The notes under the pieces: generated by a model | Told to the model about the DNA's origin: nothing | Database searches by the model: none | Seen by the model: only the letters and a program-made list of their open reading frames with translations | In this document: in pieces, positions 1 through 7,294 of the stretch | Layout: the number at the start of each line of letters is the position of its first letter | Position numbering within the stretch: the stretch's first letter is position 1 | Source: Candidatus Krumholzibacteriota bacterium | Lineage (GTDB): Bacteria > Krumholzibacteriota > Krumholzibacteriia > Krumholzibacteriales > Krumholzibacteriaceae | Direction: 5' to 3' | Length of the DNA stretch: 11,913 bases | Assembly (NCBI GenBank): GCA_030672805.1 | Contig: DAOVFR010000049.1 | Coordinates: forward strand, 1 to 11,913 | Program-made: the position numbers and the translations under genes

Positions 1-266
1 ATGCCCTTCGCGTCGATCCTGAAGTTGAAGATGTCGTTGTGTCCGATATAGAGATCCCTGTTGTATGCCAGGTCCTTGAGATCGTTGTTCGTCACAGCAT
101 TCATCAGCGAGCGCGTGGCCGGGTCGAGCCGGAAGGATCTCTCGAGTTTCGCGATCACCTCCGGGGTCAGGGCTATCGCCTTGCCGGCCGAAGCGGCGCC
201 GGAGAGAGCCGCTGCGAGCAGGCACAGCGATACGGCGGCCAGAAGGGACAGACGTTTGAGACTCAC
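1..266 (-). CDS. secreted bleomycin hydrolase/PepC-like C1 cysteine peptidase, N-terminal part
   Basis: Partial gene: 88 codons are visible and the rest lies beyond the left edge. Residues 1-27 form a Sec signal peptide: a short basic start (SLKR), a Leu/Ala-rich core and an A-S-A cleavage site. Residues 55-88 contain MNAVTNNDLKDLAYNRD followed by HNDIFNFRIDAKG, which matches the region just before the catalytic cysteine in bleomycin hydrolase/aminopeptidase C (family C1B). The QxxxGRCW active site would come next and is not in view. The GTG start is chosen because AAGGAG (273-278) lies 6 bases upstream and because it gives a compact signal peptide. An in-frame ATG at 296 overlaps the batE stop as ATGA and would add ten residues, so coupled translation from there is an alternative. 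Classical bleomycin hydrolases are cytoplasmic, so the signal peptide marks an exported version. Family call is by motif recall; activity cannot be judged. Confidence 0.8.
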   Translation of the reverse strand, partial: MSLKRLSLLAAVSLCLLAAALSGAASAGKAIALTPEVIAKLERSFRLDPATRSLMNAVTNNDLKDLAYNRDLYIGHNDIFNFRIDAKG

Positions 267-272
267 GTTGCA

Positions 273-278
273 CTCCTT
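273..278 (-). promoter_or_regulatory. ribosome binding site of the left-edge peptidase
   Basis: AAGGAG on the minus strand, six bases before GTG 266. It favours the GTG over the in-frame ATG at 296 that overlaps the batE stop. Confidence 0.65.
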
Positions 279-292
279 TCTTTCCGGTGCTG

Positions 293-1150
293 TCATTTAA
301 TGACAAGCTCTCCCGATGCGGATGGTATCCACGTTCTCGCACCGTCATCGAGCTCCACGTGACACCAGCCGGAACGCTCCTCGAGAAGGCGGAACTCCGT
401 TCCGGCATGGAGCGGTTCCGTGAAGCTCGGCTGGTACGTTTCGGCGTCGCCTTTGCGCGCCTCCACCTCCACCGCCGTGATCACCCCGCCCGGCCTCCGC
501 GAGAGTGAATATGACTCGGCGGCGAGAGAAACCAGGACGGCCGCGCTCACAACGGCGGATACGACCAGGATCAGCTTCAGGAAGCCTTTCTTGAGCAGCA
601 GCAGGGTCGACGCGGAGATCCACAAAGCGGCGAATGAGACCAGGAAGATCATGAAACGTATACGGGACGGCACGTCGTAGTGGAGAAAGAATAGTGTCTT
701 GAAGATTCTCTCGCGCTGCTTTCTCTCGATACGGTCGACACGCCTGCTGCGCGCGTGTTCGAGGTTCTGCCGGAGATTCTGATCGTTCGCGGCATACAAT
801 GAGGCACGCCTGTAGTACAGGATCGCACGGCCGAGATCCCCGAGCCTGAAGTATGTGTTTCCGATATTGTAGTAGATCCTGCCGTTCCTGATTCCGCCGT
901 CGCCCACGATGCGTTCGAAGTGAAGGATCGCTTTGCGGTAGTAATCGCCTGCGGCTTTCGGATCGGTCCTGTCGAGCTCCATTGCCCCGCGGAAAGCCTC
1001 TTCGCCCCTTGCAAGGGTGTTATCGATATCGGCTTGGGAAAGCCCGGCGGCGTGAGCATTCTGTGAAAGCACAAGCAGAACCCCCGCGGCCAGGAGCGCG
1101 GCGAACAACGCGGCGAGACAGGGAGCTTTTCCAAAGCGATCGATCATCAT
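293..1150 (-). CDS. batE: BatE-like protein: signal peptide, TPR, two TM helices, C-terminal SH3 domain
   Basis: 285 residues. An N-terminal signal sequence (about 9-35, ending N-A-H-A-A) is followed by a TPR region (about 48-130) with the typical YYNIGNTYFRLGDLGRAI pattern at 93-110. Two TM helices lie at about 164-187 and 190-210, joined by a short KKG loop. A bacterial SH3-like domain follows (about 222-283), with GWCHVELDDG and a W-I-P near the end. The basic loop between the helices suggests that both the TPR and SH3 parts face the periplasm. This order of parts is that of BatE in Bat operons, where it is thought to be a protein-interaction subunit of the membrane complex. The start ATG overlaps the batD stop (ATGA), which indicates translational coupling; a second Met follows at once. 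No catalytic motif is seen. Confidence 0.85.
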   Translation of the reverse strand: MMIDRFGKAPCLAALFAALLAAGVLLVLSQNAHAAGLSQADIDNTLARGEEAFRGAMELDRTDPKAAGDYYRKAILHFERIVGDGGIRNGRIYYNIGNTYFRLGDLGRAILYYRRASLYAANDQNLRQNLEHARSRRVDRIERKQRERIFKTLFFLHYDVPSRIRFMIFLVSFAALWISASTLLLLKKGFLKLILVVSAVVSAAVLVSLAAESYSLSRRPGGVITAVEVEARKGDAETYQPSFTEPLHAGTEFRLLEERSGWCHVELDDGARTWIPSASGELVIK

Positions 1151-3039
1151 AGCTTTCTCTCCAGCCGGCGTGCCATTTCCCTCACTTTACCGACCAACTC
1201 CTCGCGGTCCCCCGCGGACGGGAATACGCCCGCGTACGCACCCGCCTCGCAACTGCTCATGAGATCCTTCACCTCGCGAACGAGGTCTCCCGGAACGCCG
1301 ATCGCACGTAGCATCGACTCCATATCGCCCGTGGTGAGCGCCGACCCGCGGCTCCGGAGCTTCTCCCCCAGGTACGTCCTGAACGCGTCCATCACTTCCT
1401 GGCAGAGCCGGCCGGGCGTAAGCGAAGAGTCACCGGCGGCGGTATCGAGGCGGGCCCCGAGGCGCCGCATGGCGCCCTTGGCCCTTCGCGCACCAGGATC
1501 CGCGCTCCGCTTCCTTGCGGCGGCAAGTCCCGCGAGCAGAATAAAATACAGGGCGGGCGGCGCGATCAATGCGGCGAGCCATCCGGGGACCGTGATGACG
1601 GAACGGAGACCGACGTCCTGCGGGGCAACAACGCCTGGGCCCTCGTAGTTGTACGCGATCCCCTCTTTCCACTTCTCGACCGGTGAGCCGGCCGGTGCAA
1701 GCTCCACGCCTTCCGCGTCAAGGGCCGTCACGACCCTCGTCGGGCGGACCGTTATCGGAATCGGTTTTGATGCGACCGTCTCGTACCGTCCGGTCTTCGT
1801 ATCGAAATAGACGAGACTGACAGGCGGGATCTCCGCAACCGATTCGTTCAGCGCCCTGATCGTCTGTGTAAATATCTTTTTCTTTCCCTCGACACGTCCG
1901 TCGGCGCGCTCGTCGGGTATCCTGAATCCGTCCGCGAGTCCCGGAACATCCTTCAGCGGCGGGAGATCCACAATCCCGGGATAATCGGAACCCTCGAGCG
2001 CGATCGTCAGCGTGATGGGATCTCCGACGTGAACGTCGACGGGCGCGGCCTTCGTCGATATCCGGTATTCGCCGATGTGCCCGTAGAATCGTTCCGGCCT
2101 CCCCGCCGTGGGCAGCTCCCGCACGGTGATGCTCAGCGTGTTCGATGGGATAACGTGCTTGCGTGGCTTCGTCCTGCTCGTCCGGAAGAAATCGTCCGAG
2201 AAAAAATCCCTGAAGAAATCGCGCCCGCCGAAGGCGCCGCCCGACTGGCATGCCACGACGAACTCGGGGATTATGAAGACGCCCGCCCTGCGGGGGATGA
2301 TGGCGATGCTGAACTTGAGCGTTGCATAGCTTCCACCGCCGAGAATGCCGCGGCCCTTCTCCGCGACGAGCTCCCTGCCGCCGATCTGGATACGGTAATA
2401 CTTCTTCTGCCGGTCGATATCCACCTCGGGCGTTTCGAAGTCGAAGTGGTCGATGCCGAACAGCGGCGCCGAGAACCTGAAATCCTCCACGTCCTTGCGG
2501 ATGTACCAGGTAACGGTGAGCACGACCGGTTCACCGATGTAGCAGGTCTCGCGCGAAAGCTCGATCCGGAGCTTGAACTCATCCGTCTCCTCGGGCCTCC
2601 GCGCCGATATCGTGACGGGTCTCGTCGTGAACGCCTTCCCCTCCACGTCGATCCGTATCGGCGGGATGGTGAGCCGCCCGACCTTTTCCGGGGTCACGTT
2701 GTACCTGAAAACAAAGCTCCTGTTGACGATCCTTTTCATCCGTCCGTTGATGATCGTGATCGAATGGCTGCTGTTGTTCGAACCGCCGAGATATTCGACG
2801 GTGAAGTTGTCGATTCCCGACAGGTCCGGCGGGTCGGCCTTGTCGGAGCCGATCACCGATATCTGCATGAGGAACGATTCGCCCATGTAGACGTCCCGCG
2901 ATTCGACCTCGATCTGCACACGGATCTCGTCCGCGAGGGCCTTCGGCGGCACGAACAGAGCGGCCGAAACGGACACGCAGACAAGAAGACGCCATCCAAT
3001 CCTGGCTGCGGATGCTGATATCGATCGAAACGCGCTCAT
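1147..3039 (-). CDS. batD: BatD-like membrane protein with three extracytoplasmic beta domains
   Basis: 630 residues from ATG 3039. Signal peptide about 1-36 (hydrophobic core LLVCVSVSAALFV, K-A-L-A cleavage site). Three BatD-type beta domains follow at about 38-147, 155-265 and 325-432. Each opens with a V-x-V strand and a Y/V-x-G-[ED] turn, and domains 1 and 3 end in I-P-P. Between domains 2 and 3 is a Phe/Asp-rich stretch (GGRDFFRDFFSDDFF, 271-285) of the kind seen in BatD proteins. One TM helix (about 486-508) leads to a helical cytoplasmic tail (about 520-630). That tail resembles the tail of the lipoprotein at 6264-7271 (see findings). A GTG at 3069 in the same frame would add ten residues, but it lies inside batC and spoils the signal peptide's n-region. 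AAGGA sits 14 bases before ATG 3039, which is rather far. Probable structural core of the Bat complex; no enzyme motif is seen. Confidence 0.88.
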   Translation of the reverse strand: MSAFRSISASAARIGWRLLVCVSVSAALFVPPKALADEIRVQIEVESRDVYMGESFLMQISVIGSDKADPPDLSGIDNFTVEYLGGSNNSSHSITIINGRMKRIVNRSFVFRYNVTPEKVGRLTIPPIRIDVEGKAFTTRPVTISARRPEETDEFKLRIELSRETCYIGEPVVLTVTWYIRKDVEDFRFSAPLFGIDHFDFETPEVDIDRQKKYYRIQIGGRELVAEKGRGILGGGSYATLKFSIAIIPRRAGVFIIPEFVVACQSGGAFGGRDFFRDFFSDDFFRTSRTKPRKHVIPSNTLSITVRELPTAGRPERFYGHIGEYRISTKAAPVDVHVGDPITLTIALEGSDYPGIVDLPPLKDVPGLADGFRIPDERADGRVEGKKKIFTQTIRALNESVAEIPPVSLVYFDTKTGRYETVASKPIPITVRPTRVVTALDAEGVELAPAGSPVEKWKEGIAYNYEGPGVVAPQDVGLRSVITVPGWLAALIAPPALYFILLAGLAAARKRSADPGARRAKGAMRRLGARLDTAAGDSSLTPGRLCQEVMDAFRTYLGEKLRSRGSALTTGDMESMLRAIGVPGDLVREVKDLMSSCEAGAYAGVFPSAGDREELVGKVREMARRLERKL

Positions 3040-3046
3040 ACCCGGA

Positions 3047-4171
3047 TTACCAATCCTTCTCAACGGCACGGTATCCGCCCCTTGCCTGCTTCCGCCGCTT
3101 CTCCCTGTTCTCCTTCTCCTCGTCGAGGATCGCCTCGGCGGTCTCGTCCCGCTTCCTCTGTTCCGGTTGCTGCTGCTGTTGCTCCTGATCCTGCTGCGCC
3201 CGGTCCTGCTGCGGCTTTTCGCCGCCCTCCTGCGGCTTCTGCTGACCCTGTGTAAGGGCCTCGACGGCCTTCTCGAGCTGCTCCCTTGCGATCTCCTGGT
3301 CAGCTACGGCGGCGGCGGGCCGCTGTCCCTCGATGTCTTTCAACGCTTCGTCCTGGCCGGCAAGGGACGTGTCGATATGCGAGACCGCCTGTGCCGCCTG
3401 AGGCGGCTGCTGATCCTGGAACATCTGCCCGAGCCTGTCCCTGACCTCGCCGGTCCCGTTCATGATGCCGGTCTGATCGTCGCCGAGGGACTTCAGTTTC
3501 TTCCGCCAGTCCTTCCGCTGTTTCGCACCATCGCCTGCCAGGCCTGTGCCCTTGTTGATCGCTTTTTCCTCACGGTCGATGAGCGCAAGGAGCGAATCGA
3601 CGATCTCCTTCATCTTCTCCTGCTGCTTGCGCATCTCTTCCTGCTGCTTCTTGATGCGATCAAGCAGGTCCTTGATCATGAGGCGCGTGACCTCGAGGTT
3701 GTGAGCCGCATCCGCAATCTCGGGGTCCTTCTCGAGCGCCGTCATGTAGAACCGGACCGCTTCCTCGTAGAATTCGAGCGCCTTCTCCATGTCGCTGTCG
3801 GCCTGCCTGCCGCCCTGTCTGAACGCGCAGTTGCCCATATTGTACCAGGCCTTCGCCTCGAGCGACAGGTCCCGGCTCTGCAGGGCCGCATCCTCGAATC
3901 GTTCCCGGGCCTCCGCGAAGTCTTCCTTCATGAAAAAGGCGTTGCCCGTGTTGAATGCAACTATGGGCGACTCGGGCGCACGCACCGACGCCTTCTCGTA
4001 CCACTCGACCGCTTTGTCGTACTCGCCCCTGCGATAACTGCCGTTCCCCCGGGAAACGAGCTTGCCGGGTGAATCGGCGAGCGCCCCGCCGCCCCGGGTA
4101 ACAGCCGCAAGGAACAGCAAAAGCGCGATCGATACCGCCGGAAAACGCTTCATGCAGGCTCCCGTCCTCAT
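3047..4171 (-). CDS. batC: BatC-like TPR protein with Q-rich, charged tail ending in EKDW
   Basis: 374 residues. A signal peptide (about 7-32, core SIALLLFLAAV, A-L-A site) makes this a periplasmic protein or one anchored by an uncleaved leader. TPR repeats cover about 34-160: GNGSYRRGEYDKAVEWYEKA, GNAFFMKEDFAEARERFEDA, then GNCAFRQGG and a longer YMTALEKDPEIADAAHNLEV unit. A coiled-coil stretch rich in K, Q and E follows (about 165-200), then a low-complexity region (about 308-345) containing five consecutive Q. The protein ends in EKDW, a C-terminus typical of the TPR proteins of Bat operons. ATG 4171 overlaps the batB stop as ATGA. ATG 4153 (MKRFP) has GGGAG five bases upstream and would give a neater signal peptide, so the true start may be six codons later. 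Likely a scaffold; no catalytic residues are evident. Confidence 0.85.
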   Translation of the reverse strand: MRTGACMKRFPAVSIALLLFLAAVTRGGGALADSPGKLVSRGNGSYRRGEYDKAVEWYEKASVRAPESPIVAFNTGNAFFMKEDFAEARERFEDAALQSRDLSLEAKAWYNMGNCAFRQGGRQADSDMEKALEFYEEAVRFYMTALEKDPEIADAAHNLEVTRLMIKDLLDRIKKQQEEMRKQQEKMKEIVDSLLALIDREEKAINKGTGLAGDGAKQRKDWRKKLKSLGDDQTGIMNGTGEVRDRLGQMFQDQQPPQAAQAVSHIDTSLAGQDEALKDIEGQRPAAAVADQEIAREQLEKAVEALTQGQQKPQEGGEKPQQDRAQQDQEQQQQQPEQRKRDETAEAILDEEKENREKRRKQARGGYRAVEKDW

Positions 4172-5181
4172 CGCGCAACCTTCTTTCGCTCATCGACGAA
4201 GACCTCGACGGCGAGAAGCAGCATCGCGAGGAATGCGAATATCTGGAATTTCTCCTCGTAGAGCTTGATCGTCTTCGACTCGATCTCGCGCTTCTCCTCT
4301 CCGGCGATGAGCTTCATGTACACGTCACCGAGATCGATCGTGCCGGTGGCGACGTTCAGGTACTTGCCGCCCGGAGTGGCGTTGACCATCTTTCTCAGCG
4401 TCGCCGCGTCGAGCTTGCTCCAGACCTCCCGCCCCCTGTAGGTGAGGAACGCCCTGTTGCCCCGTTCGTCGGTGACCGGTATCCGCTTGCCCTGCGACTC
4501 GTCCCCGAGACCGATCGCGATGATGCGCACGCCTCGCTTGCCGGCCTCTTCCGCGGCCTCGACGGGGAACGAATCGTGGTCCTCCCCGTCGGTGATGAGG
4601 ATGATGTCCTTGTACTTCTTCTCCTGGTCGTCGAAGGCGTCGTCCAGGGCCCTGCGCACCGCGTCGCCCATCATCGTCCCGCCGCGCGAGACGCTCAACA
4701 CGTCCACGTCGTCGAGCATGAGGTTGAAGAATCCATAGTCGAGCGTCAACGGGCACTTGAGCACGGCCGTTCCGGCGAATACGACGAGCGCGACACGGTC
4801 CCCCTCGAGACGCTCGACCATGTCGTTTATCGCGAGCTTCGCCCGCTGGAACCTGTTCGGAGCCAGGTCCTCTGCGAGCATGCTCCGCGAGACATCCAGT
4901 ATGAATACGATATCCCTGCCTCTTCGTTGCACCGTCCGGGGACGGGGATTCCACGCGGGCCTCGCGAGCGCCAGTACGATAAAGACAAATCCCAGCACGA
5001 TGAGCGCCGCCTTCCACCTCCGCCCGGCGTGGCTGATCGATATGCCGACCCGGTCGAGGAGACCCGCCTCGATGAAGTGCGTTAGCGCCCGTTTTCTCCG
5101 GTGCGCGGCCCAGGCAAAGAGCATGACAATGACCGGGACGAGCCACAGGAGCGAAAGCATATGCACGTTACCGAGATGCAT
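4168..5181 (-). CDS. batB: BatB: membrane-anchored von Willebrand factor A protein
   Basis: 337 residues with two N-terminal TM helices (about 8-26, 57-75), a VWA domain (about 88-295) and a C-terminal TM helix (about 312-329). The metal-ion-dependent adhesion site is complete: D96-x-S98-x-S100 (in LDVSRSML), T169 (GGTMMGD) and D198 (ITDGEDH). The loop between TM1 and TM2 is strongly basic (HRRKRA, GRRWK) and so is the C-terminal tail (RKKVAR). The positive-inside rule therefore puts the VWA domain on the periplasmic side. In Bat systems BatA and BatB are paired VWA proteins in one membrane complex. AGGAGG at 5198-5203 lies 16 bases before the start, which is too far for ideal use; a weak AGGGG over the batA stop is closer. 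ATG 5160 (Met8) is a possible later start. Confidence 0.93.
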   Translation of the reverse strand: MHLGNVHMLSLLWLVPVIVMLFAWAAHRRKRALTHFIEAGLLDRVGISISHAGRRWKAALIVLGFVFIVLALARPAWNPRPRTVQRRGRDIVFILDVSRSMLAEDLAPNRFQRAKLAINDMVERLEGDRVALVVFAGTAVLKCPLTLDYGFFNLMLDDVDVLSVSRGGTMMGDAVRRALDDAFDDQEKKYKDIILITDGEDHDSFPVEAAEEAGKRGVRIIAIGLGDESQGKRIPVTDERGNRAFLTYRGREVWSKLDAATLRKMVNATPGGKYLNVATGTIDLGDVYMKLIAGEEKREIESKTIKLYEEKFQIFAFLAMLLLAVEVFVDERKKVAR

Positions 5182-5188
5182 CGTACCC

Positions 5189-6250
5189 CTAGGGAATCCT
5201 CCTGAAAATCGTGTTCGCTGCCGCCACCTCGAGAAGAAGCAGGCACATCGCGATGAGAACGAACGTCACGTACAGCTCCCTGTAATCGATGTACCTGACC
5301 GATTCGATCTCGCTCTTTTCGAGCCGGTCGATCTCCCCGTATATCTCGCGGAGGGACTTCTCATCCTCGGCAAGCCGGAAGGCGCCGCCGGTGATTTCGG
5401 CAACCTCCTCGAGGGTCTTCGCATCGACCTCGCCGCCTGTGGGCACCTTGAACCTGCCGAACAGCGTTTTTATCGTGCTCACGCCCTCCCCGCTTCCGAC
5501 GCCGATCGTGTAGATCTTCACACCCCAGTCGGCCGCGAGCCGCGCCGCCTCGACGGGCGCGCGCCTGCCGAAGTTGTTCTGTCCGTCGGTTAGCAGAATG
5601 ATGATCTTGCTCTTGATATCGTATTCCTTCTGCCCGTCGTCCGAGGCCCTGAGCTCGAGGTTCTCCTCGGCCGTCTTGAGACGCGCAGCGGCTAGCGCGA
5701 TTGCGTCACCGATCGCGGTGCCGTCCTCGTTCCGTCTCGTGACGACCTTGACCGTCTCGAGGAACCTGAGCAGTGCCCCGTGCCCGAGCGTGAGCGGGGC
5801 CATCGTATCGGCGTAGCGCGCGAATGCGATCATGCCGACCAGATCGTTCGGCCGCCCCCCGAGGCCCTCACTGTTTCCCACGAGAAACTCCTCGAAGACC
5901 TTCTTGACCACCTCGAGCCGGTTCAATCTTCTGCCATGGTAGTCCATTTCGGCGCCCATGCTCCCCGAGCGATCGAGAATCATCTCTATCGCGACGCCCT
6001 TCGTTACCTCCTTCACCCTCTCCCGGCCCAACTGCGGCCGCGCAAGCGCCGTGATGAGAAACACGAGAACGAGCATACGCAGGATAAGAGGCAGTGCGGC
6101 CAGACGGATCCTGAGCGATCTGCCCGCCCTTCGCGCGTTGCCGAGCGAGGAGAAGTGGATGCTCCCCACGCGTCCGCGACGGCTCGCGCAGGCGATTATC
6201 ACCGGCACGACGAGCAGTGCCAGAAATGCCCAGGGTGATGCGAATCTCAT
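5189..6250 (-). CDS. batA: BatA: membrane-anchored von Willebrand factor A protein
   Basis: 353 residues. TM helices at about 7-22 and 52-70 precede a VWA domain (about 85-310), and a third TM helix lies at about 326-345. The MIDAS is intact: D93-x-S95-x-S97 (LDRSGSMG), T178 (DGTAIGD) and D222 (LLTDGQNN), so metal-dependent ligand binding is plausible. The TM1-TM2 loop is very basic, which predicts cytoplasmic loops and a periplasmic VWA domain, as in BatB. The motif DRSGSM (against DVSRSM in BatB) and the order batA-batB support the assignment. Its TAG stop is 7 bases before batB. No convincing Shine-Dalgarno sequence precedes ATG 6250; the 13 bases after the upstream stop are GC-rich, so translation may depend on coupling. 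Confidence 0.93.
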   Translation of the reverse strand: MRFASPWAFLALLVVPVIIACASRRGRVGSIHFSSLGNARRAGRSLRIRLAALPLILRMLVLVFLITALARPQLGRERVKEVTKGVAIEMILDRSGSMGAEMDYHGRRLNRLEVVKKVFEEFLVGNSEGLGGRPNDLVGMIAFARYADTMAPLTLGHGALLRFLETVKVVTRRNEDGTAIGDAIALAAARLKTAEENLELRASDDGQKEYDIKSKIIILLTDGQNNFGRRAPVEAARLAADWGVKIYTIGVGSGEGVSTIKTLFGRFKVPTGGEVDAKTLEEVAEITGGAFRLAEDEKSLREIYGEIDRLEKSEIESVRYIDYRELYVTFVLIAMCLLLLEVAAANTIFRRIP

Positions 6251-6263
6251 GTGTGCCGGGCGG

Positions 6264-7271
6264 CTACGCCGCCGCGTTCCTCACCCCCTCTACCTTCGTT
6301 GCATCGATGAAATCCCTGCACGTTTCGAACGTCCGTTTCACGTCATCGGCCGACGGCTCGTACGCGGCGAACTTGACAAGATCGCAGTACATGAGGAACG
6401 TCCCGATCATATCCCTCCGGTCGGCGGGGATTCCGGGGCCCGATTCCGCCTCGGCAAGGAACTCCTCGGTTGTCCGCTCGGGTGCATGGAGGCCGAAGCG
6501 GTCCTCGATGTAGTGCCTGAGGATGTCGGATATCTCCTCGATGAACTCCCTGTAGCGTTTATCCTCGATCCAGCCGCGGGCCAGCAGCAGTTCGAGGCGT
6601 TCGAACGCGACCTCGTGGGCCATCGGCGGAGGCGCCTCGCGCTCCCGCCTCTTTCTCAGACGCATGACGATAAACACGGCCGCAGCCGCTGCTGCGATAC
6701 ATGCCGCGGCGATGATGAGCGCTTTTTTATAGCTGGCCGGGTAGTCGACGGGACCCGTGATATCCCTGATCTCGAGACCGGCCTGGTCGTCGGGCAGGAT
6801 AGATCCCACCCGGACCCTGATCGTGTCCGATTCGAGCGCATGAAACAACGTATCGCCCTCCTCCCTGAACGAGACCGTCATTGGAGGGATGCGGTATTCG
6901 CCCGAAAGGAACGGCTCGAGCCGGTAGATCCGGCGCGTTACGACCGTCCCGTCCGATTCGAGCTCCGGCGGCGGTGTTTCGTAATCTACGATCCCGAACT
7001 CGTGCAGCTTTTCGCCGAACCGGGGCAGCTCGACGATGTATCCATCCCTCGCACGCGTCTCCAGGAGCATCGTCAGGCGGTCGGCGATCGTGATCTCCCT
7101 GCGGTCCAGCGCCACACGGAACCGCACCGGCCCCCGCGTGTAGCTCTCGTCGATCTCGTACGACTCGGGCGCGGCCGCGTCCCCGCCGTTGTCCCCGCAC
7201 GCAACAAAGCCCGCCGCCGCGAGGCAGAGCGATGCGATGGCCGCTCGATTTATCATGCGATGAACAATCAC
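6264..7271 (-). CDS. BatD-like membrane lipoprotein: lipobox, one beta domain, TM helix, cytoplasmic helical domain
   Basis: 335 residues from GTG 7271, with ATG 7256 (Met6) as an alternative. The leader ends in AAAGFVAC, a plausible lipobox with Cys25. Residues about 46-160 look like one extracytoplasmic beta domain that resembles BatD repeats: V-R-F-R-V opening, paired prolines, and G-E-Y-R-I-P-P-M-T-V at 124-133. A TM helix (about 183-203) is followed by basic RLRKRRE, so the tail is cytoplasmic. The tail (about 215-325) is helical and has a conserved-looking run, RHYIEDRFGLHAPERTTEEF (252-271). It matches the BatD tail in motif order and spacing. Many Bat operons carry a protein of this general kind between DUF58 and batA, and a DUF4381-like tail is possible. 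No SD is strong: GGGAAG sits only 2 bases before GTG. Function unknown; membrane-complex subunit by context. Confidence 0.75.
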   Translation of the reverse strand: MIVHRMINRAAIASLCLAAAGFVACGDNGGDAAAPESYEIDESYTRGPVRFRVALDRREITIADRLTMLLETRARDGYIVELPRFGEKLHEFGIVDYETPPPELESDGTVVTRRIYRLEPFLSGEYRIPPMTVSFREEGDTLFHALESDTIRVRVGSILPDDQAGLEIRDITGPVDYPASYKKALIIAAACIAAAAAAVFIVMRLRKRREREAPPPMAHEVAFERLELLLARGWIEDKRYREFIEEISDILRHYIEDRFGLHAPERTTEEFLAEAESGPGIPADRRDMIGTFLMYCDLVKFAAYEPSADDVKRTFETCRDFIDATKVEGVRNAAA

Positions 7272-7294
7272 TGCTTCCCGTCCGGCCGCTCCAG

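Noticed and set aside
2029..3018. Long plus-strand open frame opposite batD
   Set aside because: Antisense shadow of a clearly coding gene in GC-rich DNA; the translation is full of D, R and H runs and has no domain.
3167..4072. Leu-rich plus-strand open frame opposite batC
   Set aside because: The Leu runs are the complement of the Gln/Glu/Lys codons of batC; not a real membrane protein.
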